From the NCBI GenBank assembly GCA_023663205.1, contig JAMPHX010000068.1, positions 1-7,248 on the forward strand: a DNA stretch of 7,248 bases, in the 5' to 3' direction. A program made the position numbers and the translations under genes. Source of the stretch: Corallococcus sp. (GTDB lineage: Bacteria > Bacillota > Clostridia > Christensenellales > CAG-314). Below the pieces are notes generated by a model. It had not been told where the DNA came from. It did no database searches and worked only from the letters and a program-made list of their open reading frames with translations. Shown piece by piece: positions 1 through 5,437 of this stretch. Numbering within the stretch: the stretch's first letter is position 1; each line of letters begins with the position of its first letter.

Positions 1-186
1 ATTAAAGAAATACATAAACCTATGATTTCCTTTTCTAAATATTATTAACTTAAGAGTACTGCTCAACATAAATTTCGCCACCACTTTTAACCTAAATTCA
101 TATTATACAGTTATACTATTACTATAATAATAGATTGCATTATACTAAATATAATTATATTATTTCCCAAATAGCAAATATAAATA
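1..186. other. AT-rich region upstream of lexA, no certain gene
   Basis: No gene can be assigned here. The stretch is dominated by A/T with recurring TTATAC-type words (around 103-108, 111-116 and 139-144). On the minus strand an ATG at 67-69 opens a frame that runs off the left edge (MLSSTLKLII..., 23 codons visible). A TATAAT-like hexamer lies upstream of it at 102-107. This could be the start of a leftward gene divergent from lexA, but it has only a poor Shine-Dalgarno (GGTGG) and no recognisable homology. On the plus strand a frame open from position 1 stops at 46-48 and could equally be the tail of an upstream gene. Both readings are too short to judge. Confidence 0.3.
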
Positions 187-198
187 GAACATTTGTTT
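187..198 (+). promoter_or_regulatory. LexA box (SOS operator) of lexA
   Basis: The sequence GAACATTTGTTT fits the Firmicutes LexA operator: Bacillus core GAAC-N4-GTTC, and the clostridial form GAAC-N4-GTTT. It lies 43 bp upstream of the lexA ATG, where an autoregulatory site is expected. The left half-site is perfect and the right differs by one base from the symmetric form. It sits 8 bp upstream of the predicted -35 hexamer rather than overlapping it. That is somewhat unusual and may mean that the repressor blocks polymerase from an upstream position, or that another promoter is used. Confidence 0.8.
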
Positions 199-206
199 AA
201 AATAAC

Positions 207-235
207 TGGACGTACAAATATACATGTGATATAAT
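207..235 (+). promoter_or_regulatory. lexA promoter, extended -10
   Basis: A perfect TATAAT (230-235) is preceded by TG plus one base (227-229), making an extended -10 element. Seventeen bases upstream lies TGGACG (207-212), a 4/6 match to the -35 consensus TTGACA. Transcription would be expected to start about seven bases after the -10, at or within a base or two of 242, which is the A of the lexA start codon. No Shine-Dalgarno precedes that ATG, so the mRNA may be leaderless. The -10 assignment is strong; the -35 is moderate. Confidence 0.7.
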
Positions 236-241
236 ATTATC

Positions 242-856
242 ATGAAAAACAATAAGGCTAATGAAATCTACGAATACATTTTGAAATTTATCGGCGAGAA
301 CAATTACCCTCCTACCGTACGTGAGATTGGCAATCACTTTGACATTAAGTCCACGTCCACGGTGTTTTATTACTTAGACAAATTACGTGACGAGGGTCGC
401 ATAACTCAAGACAAAAACAAAAACCGCGCAATCGGCATTGTTGACGAAAAACACAAAGACCTTGCATACACTCACGCACCGCTTATTCCCATAATCGGCA
501 ATATCAGTGCCGGACAGGGAATACTTGCCGTAGAAAACTTTGAGGAGTATGTTCGACTGCCCGAAACCATTTACGAACAGCAAGACAATTTGTTTATCTT
601 GCGCGTTGTCGGCGACAGTATGGTAAATGCCGGTATCAGCGACGGCGATTTTGTAATTGTGCATAAGCAGGACTATGCCGATATCGGAACAATAGTTGTT
701 GCAATGTGGCAAGATACTGCTACGGTAAAGAAATTGGTATCTATTCAGCCCTTTATTCTCCACCCAGAAAATGATTTGATGGATGATATCCATATCGACT
801 ATTCCGAAAATCCTGTAATTTTGGGGAAAGTAGTTGGTTGTCTTAAAAAATTTTAG
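242..856 (+). CDS. lexA: LexA, SOS-response transcriptional repressor and self-cleaving peptidase
   Basis: LexA binds SOS operators as a dimer. It is inactivated by RecA-stimulated autoproteolysis after DNA damage, which turns on repair genes. The 204-residue length is normal. Residues 1-66 form the winged-helix DNA-binding domain (YPPTVREIG then KSTSTVFYYLDKL then NRAIGI). The Ala90-Gly91 cleavage site lies in NISAGQGILA. The S24 peptidase domain follows with Ser126 in VVGDSMVNAG and Lys163 in TATVKKL; their 37-residue spacing equals that of the E. coli Ser119/Lys156 dyad. The C-terminus ILGKVVGCLKKF is typical of the family. The ATG at 242 is the only start that yields a complete N-terminus. 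It has no Shine-Dalgarno and coincides with the predicted transcription start. A LexA box upstream indicates autoregulation. The gene is transcribed alone, convergent to the mismatch-repair operon, and is followed by a hairpin terminator. Confidence 0.97.
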   Translation: MKNNKANEIYEYILKFIGENNYPPTVREIGNHFDIKSTSTVFYYLDKLRDEGRITQDKNKNRAIGIVDEKHKDLAYTHAPLIPIIGNISAGQGILAVENFEEYVRLPETIYEQQDNLFILRVVGDSMVNAGISDGDFVIVHKQDYADIGTIVVAMWQDTATVKKLVSIQPFILHPENDLMDDIHIDYSENPVILGKVVGCLKKF

Positions 857-870
857 TAACTAAATTTATA

Positions 871-896
871 AAGGCGGGAAGAATCCCGCCTTGTTT
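871..896 (+). terminator. Rho-independent terminator of lexA
   Basis: AAGGCGGGA (871-879) and TCCCGCCTT (884-892) form a perfect 9-bp stem with a 4-base AGAA loop, 14 bp after the lexA stop codon. The T-rich tail (TT of the stem, then GTTT) is short, so termination is probable though not textbook. Because the stem is symmetric it could also stop leftward read-through from the opposing operon, but the minus-strand tail (TATAAATTTA) is poor in U. Confidence 0.78.
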
Positions 897-1121
897 GCAC
901 TCTAATCTATTTACATTATTTCACGAAAAACTTTACATTAAATTTCTTTTACGAGTGCACTGCTTTTCGTTATCACGATTTATTCAATTATGCTGTTACG
1001 CTTGGTATATTTAATTATTTATTACATTCTTAACTCTGGCGATATCTGCCAAAACAGACAATCATTCATTACAGAAATTTACAACTATTTCGCTTCGTTT
1101 ACTAAATATTAAACCTCAAAA

Positions 1122-1130
1122 ATTATAACA
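1122..1130 (-). promoter_or_regulatory. Possible leftward extended -10 element in the intergenic region
   Basis: On the minus strand the bases read TGTTATAAT, a perfect extended -10 (TG-N-TATAAT). No good -35 is found 16-18 bases upstream; the bases there resemble GTTTTG. If active, transcription would begin near 1115 and run left toward the hairpin at 871-892. In such AT-rich DNA a chance match is quite possible. Confidence 0.25.
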
Positions 1131-1180
1131 AAACGCAAATAATACAAAACAAAATGCAGCATTTGTGTCATAAACACGGT

Positions 1181-1195
1181 ATCAATGCTATTGAT
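1181..1195. repeat. Short inverted repeat
   Basis: ATCAAT (1181-1186) and ATTGAT (1190-1195) are perfect inverted copies around a 3-base GCT spacer. Two G-U wobble pairs could extend the stem in RNA. The stem is A/T-dominated with no adjacent T-run, so it is a poor terminator candidate. It could be a weak protein-binding palindrome or chance. Confidence 0.3.
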
Positions 1196-1280
1196 GTACT
1201 GAAAAAGTCAATGATTCTTATTGGAAAATAGATATCAATTTTTGAATAACAGTTACAACAAATCATCACATATGTTTTGC

Positions 1281-1330
1281 AGAACGCTCTACCTCCGTCC
1301 GCCACACAATGCAGCAACGTCTACGATGCA
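1281..1330. other. GC-rich island downstream of the operon, function unknown
   Basis: This 50-bp stretch has 28 G/C bases (56%), against about 27% in the 200 bp to its left. It begins about 20 bp beyond the stop codon of the PLP-enzyme gene. Read on the minus strand, one frame ends VDVAALCGGRR-stop with no start codon, so it is not a complete gene. The composition jump suggests an element with its own history, such as a dispersed intergenic repeat, a remnant of a coding sequence, or the 3' end of a structured RNA. I cannot tell which from one copy, and I see no inverted terminal repeats. Confidence 0.35.
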
Positions 1331-1352
1331 AAAGTTATTTTTCGATGAGGGA

Positions 1353-2582
1353 TTACTTTGACAATAGTGATTGCAGCGCTTCCTCCAATGCCAAAATTCC
1401 ATGTTCAAGCGTCAATCCGCCCTGTAAATAAGCAATATAAGGCGGTTTAATCGGAGAATCGCAACTCAATTCAATTGATGCTCCCTGCACAAAGCATCCC
1501 GCCGCCATAATTACCTGTTCACCGTATCCCGGCATATCCCACGGCTCGGGAACGGCAAAACTGTCGACAGGCGAAAACTTTTGAATACTTTGACAAAACG
1601 CAACAAGTTTTTCTTTATTGTTGAACTTAACCGAACAAACTATATCGTAAAAGTTTTCATTCGGCATAGGCTTTACGTCGTAACCGAGATTTGATAATGC
1701 AAATGAAAACAGCGTTGCCGTCTTTATTGCCTGAGCAACCGTATGCGGCGCAAGAAACAGTCCTTGATAAAAATTGCGATAGCCGTATGCATATGAGCCG
1801 ACCTCACTGCCGACAGACGGCGCGATAAATCTTCCCGCTATTACATCTACATACAGAGATTTACCTACAATATACCCTCCTGTCGGACTTATTCCGCCTC
1901 CGATGTTTTTGATTAGTGAGCCAATACACACATCTGCGCCTACGTTAGTGGGTTCATGTTCTTCCACAAATTCGCCGTAACAATTGTCAACCATTATGCA
2001 GCAATCGGTATACTTTCTTACAAACTCTACCAATCGAGATATTTTTTCGACCGACAAGGCATCTCTCCATTCATAGCCACGTGAGCGCTGCAAATACACT
2101 ACCTTCGGACGGTACTGTTCAATCTCGCGCCTTATACTTTCAAAATCAAACTGACCGTCGATTAAGTTTACCTGCCGATATTCCACGCCGAAATCCTTCA
2201 AACTACCGATATTATCGCCATGAATTACGGAACGCAAAGTATCATACGGTTCTCCGCTTACAGACAACATTACATCGTTAGGGCGTAACACACCGAACAA
2301 TGCAATTGTCAAAGCATGCGTTCCGGATGTTATAAGCGGCGAAACAATAGCCTTTTCTGTATCAAAAATTTCGGCATAAATTTTGCCGAGAATATCTCTG
2401 CCGTTATCGTCATAACCGTAACCGCTGCTACCTTCAAAATGTCTTAATGCCACGCCGTTGTTACGAAAAGCATTCAAAACTTTCCGTTGATTAGACAATG
2501 CAATTTTGTCTATCCGCTTGAACGCACTTTGACAGTTGTCCAATGCATTGTTTATTATATCCGAAATTACCTCTGATACCAC
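1353..2582 (-). CDS. ynbB: PLP-dependent enzyme of the YnbB / aluminium-resistance (methionine gamma-lyase-like) family
   Basis: This cytosolic fold-type I PLP enzyme belongs to the family annotated as aluminium resistance protein or methionine gamma-lyase-like; the true substrate in most bacteria is unsettled. Numbering from the GTG at 2582 (409 residues): the N-terminal family signature is SNQRKVLNAF and SSGYGYDDNGRD (about 31-63), the cofactor phosphate loop is SGTHAL (86-91), and the Asp expected to pair with the pyridine nitrogen is Asp199 in MVDNCYGEF. The Schiff-base Lys225 lies in GSLIKNIGGG, and the conserved tail is QGASIELS and PPYIAYLQGGLT. The start is uncertain. In-frame GTGs lie at 2597, 2591 and 2582, with no in-frame ATG back to the stop at 2619-2621. 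I prefer 2582 because AGGTGAG (2587-2593) is well placed and the codon falls one base after the miaA stop. Starting at 2597 would give 414 residues and a 14-bp overlap with miaA. It is the last gene of the operon. The family call is sure; the symbol is by family resemblance. Confidence 0.9.
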   Translation of the reverse strand: MVSEVISDIINNALDNCQSAFKRIDKIALSNQRKVLNAFRNNGVALRHFEGSSGYGYDDNGRDILGKIYAEIFDTEKAIVSPLITSGTHALTIALFGVLRPNDVMLSVSGEPYDTLRSVIHGDNIGSLKDFGVEYRQVNLIDGQFDFESIRREIEQYRPKVVYLQRSRGYEWRDALSVEKISRLVEFVRKYTDCCIMVDNCYGEFVEEHEPTNVGADVCIGSLIKNIGGGISPTGGYIVGKSLYVDVIAGRFIAPSVGSEVGSYAYGYRNFYQGLFLAPHTVAQAIKTATLFSFALSNLGYDVKPMPNENFYDIVCSVKFNNKEKLVAFCQSIQKFSPVDSFAVPEPWDMPGYGEQVIMAAGCFVQGASIELSCDSPIKPPYIAYLQGGLTLEHGILALEEALQSLLSK

Positions 2583-2583
2583 T

Positions 2584-3501
2584 TTACTCACCTGCACACT
2601 CTTTATATTCCGCGCAAATCATATCTTGTGCCGCACCTATATCCGCATTGTCCAAATCAATCCATTTTGCATATTTGAACCGTTTAAAATAGCATATTTG
2701 TCTTTTTGCATAATGTCTCGTATTGAGTTTAATCAAATTTCTACTTTCTTCCATAGATTTGATTTTTCCTTCAAAGTACGCGATAATTTCTTTGTAACCT
2801 ATTGCTTGAAAGGCTTGCAAATTTGACCGCTTATCATATTTAATCCACAATTCGTACGCCTCGTCCACCAAGCCTCTATCAAACATATCGTCAACGCGTT
2901 GTTCGATATTTTTATATAAATAATTTCTGTTGCGGGATAAAACATACAGCAGGCTACGATATCTGGGCTTGCGCTCAACCTGTCCGTATATACTGCCTCC
3001 TGTTTGAGCAATTTCTATCGCGCGAATTATTCTTTTGGGGTTATTGATATCTATTTTGCGATAAGCATATTCATCAACTTCTTTCAGCACATCTCTAATA
3101 ACATCAATACCGTGTTCCTCATACAAATGCTGCATTTCTCTTCTTATTTTTTGCGTCGTATCGTTATACGCAAAGTCAAGTCCGTACAAGAAACTGTCAA
3201 AATATAATCCGGTTCCGCCCACCATTATTGCAACATCCGTCGGATTTAACAAATTTGTTGCTTGCACGCAAAAATCATATGCCGAAAATTGCGAATCAGG
3301 TTCAACAACATCAAGCAAACAGTGTTTTACTCCCCCCATTTCGTCGGTAGAAATCTTTGCCGTACCCACGTCCATTCCTTTGTAAATTTGCATTGAGTCT
3401 GCGGAAATTATAAAAGACGGCGTAAGTTTTTGTGCAACAGATACGGCAAAATGGCTTTTACCGACGCCCGTAGCACCCATTATGCCGAGGATTGGTTTCA
3501 T
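2584..3501 (-). CDS. miaA: MiaA, tRNA dimethylallyltransferase
   Basis: MiaA transfers the dimethylallyl group from DMAPP to N6 of A37 in tRNAs reading codons that start with U, giving i6A (later often ms2i6A by MiaB). That modification stabilises codon pairing. The 305 residues match the family length. Visible signatures are the P-loop GATGVGKS (9-16), DSMQIYKGMDVGTAK (35-49, with the conserved Asp35), GGVKHCLLDVVEP (56-68), VGGTGLYFDSFLYGLDF (94-110), NNPKRIIRAIEI (153-164), QAIGYKEII (232-240) and NTRHYAKRQ (260-268) near the C-terminus. The ATG at 3501 is chosen because the P-loop then sits at its normal place near the N-terminus. The frame stays open further upstream, but that would overlap the mutL 3' end with unrelated residues. 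AAGAGG (3513-3518) is an acceptable ribosome binding site, 11 nt from the ATG. Only 2 nt separate it from the mutL stop. Confidence 0.97.
   Translation of the reverse strand: MKPILGIMGATGVGKSHFAVSVAQKLTPSFIISADSMQIYKGMDVGTAKISTDEMGGVKHCLLDVVEPDSQFSAYDFCVQATNLLNPTDVAIMVGGTGLYFDSFLYGLDFAYNDTTQKIRREMQHLYEEHGIDVIRDVLKEVDEYAYRKIDINNPKRIIRAIEIAQTGGSIYGQVERKPRYRSLLYVLSRNRNYLYKNIEQRVDDMFDRGLVDEAYELWIKYDKRSNLQAFQAIGYKEIIAYFEGKIKSMEESRNLIKLNTRHYAKRQICYFKRFKYAKWIDLDNADIGAAQDMICAEYKECAGE
2587..2593 (-). promoter_or_regulatory. Shine-Dalgarno deciding the ynbB-type gene start
   Basis: The minus strand reads AGGTGAG, of which AGGTGA is an exact complement to the 16S rRNA 3' end. It runs into the miaA stop codon (GAG-TAA), and the GTG start follows one base after that stop. 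Termination and re-initiation at the same spot would couple the two genes. The upstream GTGs at 2591 and 2597 have weaker candidate sites (AAAGAG). Confidence 0.55.
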
Positions 3502-3503
3502 TA

Positions 3504-5426
3504 TTATACAATCCTCTTGAACATCTTTTCCAATTGTGTCTTTGTAAACACAGCGGTAATAGGTCGTCCGTGCGGACATTGCAGAACTTTGTTTTCATAA
3601 ATATTTTTTACGATATATTCTATTTGGTCGCTATTTAGTATATCTCCGCCCTTAACTGCCGCGCGACAAGCCTTTTTAGCAATTTTTTCAACTATCAATT
3701 GCTTGCCGTCAAGTTTAAAATCATCTATAGATGCCAACAGATTTTCAACAAAATTGTCTATACGCATATCGGTATACATAAGAGCAATTGCACTTATTCT
3801 ATAAGTTTTATCGCCAAATTGCTCAATTTCAAAGCCGGCAGTTCTTATTTCATCTAAATTATTTTCGATAAATTCATTTTCGTCATCCTTAACGCTGAAT
3901 ACGTATGGAAACATCATCGGCTGCATATGCAAATTACCGATTTGAGTCATGAATTTGTCAAACAACAATCTTTCGTGTGCCGCATGTTGGTCTACAAAAA
4001 TTATTTTGTCTTCGATTTCAAGTATAAGATATGTGTCGAATGCGACTCCCAATATTTTTACTTTGGAGAAATCCGACTTGTCGTCTTGTATAAAACTTTG
4101 CTGTTCGTTTTTCGGCTTATCCTCTTCGGGCAAACGTGAAGTGGACGGAATCAATGATTGATTAAATGCGCTGCGCAATCCTATCGGCATATCCGCAATC
4201 GCTTGCGCAACAGTTACTTTATCAATTTCTTTTAGATATTGTTCATAGCGTCTTTGATTGTTTTCGCGCATTATGCGCTCGTATACTTCTCTATCTTGAC
4301 TTTCATTAGTCACACTATTTTTGCCTATAAAGTTGGAATCCGTCAAATCGGGCAATATGTTGGTAGGCGCAGCAGTAGGCGGTATTTCAATTAAACTCTC
4401 GCCGCTTTTTACCGTCAGAATTTCGTCTACACGGTTTTGAGTGAACTTTTTGAGAGAATCCTTAATCGGCAAATTTACCGCGACAAAAAGACTCCGAGCA
4501 TCGGCAAAACGCACTTGCATTTTTTGCGGGTGAACATTTACATCGAGTTCATTGGACGGCAAAGATATGTATAGCACAAAAAACGGATAGTTCCGCGTCA
4601 TCAAATACGGGGCAAATGCCTGCTTAACCGCCGTTGTTATTGTCAAATCTTTTACATATCTGCCGTTTACGGATATGGTTTGATATGTACTGTTGGCTTT
4701 TGTATATTCGGGAGAACCTATATAACCGTTTACTACAATATTCTTGTACTTTGAATTTACGGGTATACAGTTTTTTAGACAGTCGGCGTCATAAACACAA
4801 TAAATTGCTTCCTCTATTCCTGTTCCTTTAAAATTATATACTTCTGAATTATTGAGAGTATATTTAACTTCCAATAATGGATTTGTTAATATCAAACGCG
4901 TAATGTATTGAGTGATTTCCCCCGCTTCACGCGAATCGCTTTTCAAAAACTTTTTTCTTGCGGGAGTATTGTAAAACAAATCCTCAACGGTGATTTTAGT
5001 GCCGACATTGCCTGCTCCGTAATTTTTCGTAACGATTTGACCGTCTGAAACTTCTACCGTCAATGCCGTATCGGAATAAGGAGTTTTTGTTGTCATTTTC
5101 AGTTTGGAAACCGCGGAAATACTTGCCAACGCTTCACCCCTAAATCCGAGAGAATCAATATGCTCTAAATCTGCGGCCGCTGACAATTTGCTTGTAGAGT
5201 GCTTTATAAATGCTATGTCAACATCATCTTCCGCTATTCCGCAACCGTTATCGGTCACTTCGATAAAAGCAATTCCGCCGCCTCTAATAGTAATATCCAC
5301 CTTAGATGCGCCTGCATCTATACTGTTTTCAACAAGTTCCTTGACAACGGATGCCGGATTTTCGATGACTTCTCCTGCGGAAATTTTGTTGTAGATATCG
5401 CTTGTAAGTATATTTATTCTTCCCAT
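3504..5426 (-). CDS. mutL: MutL, DNA mismatch-repair ATPase and latent endonuclease
   Basis: MutL is recruited by mismatch-bound MutS and nicks the strand to be repaired. In this 640-residue protein the N-terminal GHKL ATPase shows VVKELVENSIDAGA (27-40; Glu30 general base, Asn34 Mg ligand), DNGCGI (59-64), HSTSK (76-80), GFRGEALASIS (94-104) and the NVHPQK lysine (Lys302). A variable linker covers about 330-455. The C-terminal dimerisation and nuclease domain has DQHAAHERLLFD (479-490), ACRAAVK (586-592), CPHGRP (617-622) and a terminal FKR (636-638), the metal-site set of endonuclease-type MutL found where MutH is absent. QPMMFP (502-507) resembles the beta-clamp binding QxxxxP motif of Bacillus MutL. 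The last acidic residue of DQHA(X)2E(X)4E is Asp490 instead of Glu. The start is supported by AGGAAG (5434-5439) seven bases upstream, overlapping the mutS stop. It follows mutS by 11 nt. Confidence 0.98.
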   Translation of the reverse strand: MGRINILTSDIYNKISAGEVIENPASVVKELVENSIDAGASKVDITIRGGGIAFIEVTDNGCGIAEDDVDIAFIKHSTSKLSAAADLEHIDSLGFRGEALASISAVSKLKMTTKTPYSDTALTVEVSDGQIVTKNYGAGNVGTKITVEDLFYNTPARKKFLKSDSREAGEITQYITRLILTNPLLEVKYTLNNSEVYNFKGTGIEEAIYCVYDADCLKNCIPVNSKYKNIVVNGYIGSPEYTKANSTYQTISVNGRYVKDLTITTAVKQAFAPYLMTRNYPFFVLYISLPSNELDVNVHPQKMQVRFADARSLFVAVNLPIKDSLKKFTQNRVDEILTVKSGESLIEIPPTAAPTNILPDLTDSNFIGKNSVTNESQDREVYERIMRENNQRRYEQYLKEIDKVTVAQAIADMPIGLRSAFNQSLIPSTSRLPEEDKPKNEQQSFIQDDKSDFSKVKILGVAFDTYLILEIEDKIIFVDQHAAHERLLFDKFMTQIGNLHMQPMMFPYVFSVKDDENEFIENNLDEIRTAGFEIEQFGDKTYRISAIALMYTDMRIDNFVENLLASIDDFKLDGKQLIVEKIAKKACRAAVKGGDILNSDQIEYIVKNIYENKVLQCPHGRPITAVFTKTQLEKMFKRIV

Positions 5427-5437
5427 TTTGCTTCTTC

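Larger units (their letters stand above)
897..1280. other. AT-rich intergenic region between convergent units, no gene seen
   Basis: No plausible protein-coding frame with a start and ribosome binding site was found on either strand. The right half (1081-1280) is about 27% GC by hand count. Small structures are present. A 6-bp inverted repeat ATCAAT-gct-ATTGAT lies at 1181-1195. Two 7-bp complementary pairs interleave: TGCACTC 896-902 with GAGTGCA 953-959, and ACGAAAA 923-929 with TTTTCGT 964-970. A minus-strand TGTTATAAT lies at 1122-1130. None is conclusive. The region acts at least as the spacer between the 3' ends of lexA and the mutS-mutL-miaA operon. Confidence 0.5.

Noticed and set aside
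1..48. Plus-strand frame ending at 46-48 as the tail of an upstream gene
   Set aside because: Only 15 codons are visible and they are not recognisable; a competing minus-strand frame covers the same bases.
383..793. 136-codon minus-strand open frame inside lexA
   Set aside because: It is antisense to conserved LexA codons including the catalytic Ser and Lys, with no recognisable domain.
1300..1352. Rho-independent terminator directly after the ynbB-type gene
   Set aside because: I looked for a GC-rich hairpin followed by a U-run on the minus strand and found only a 4-5 bp A/T stem near 1331-1341, too weak to call.
893..1352. CRISPR array or tandem repeat in the long intergenic region
   Set aside because: There are no regularly spaced direct repeats; the short recurring ATTGAT/TCAATG words are irregular and A/T-driven.
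2536..2826. 96-codon plus-strand open frame spanning the miaA/ynbB-type junction
   Set aside because: It is antisense to two well-supported genes, with no ribosome binding site or homology.
3502..3579. Upstream extension of miaA to an ATG at 3579 (MSARTTYYRC...)
   Set aside because: It would add 26 residues unlike any MiaA N-terminus, entirely inside the conserved 3' end of mutL (CPHGRP to FKRIV). The ATG at 3501 puts the P-loop at its normal distance from the start.
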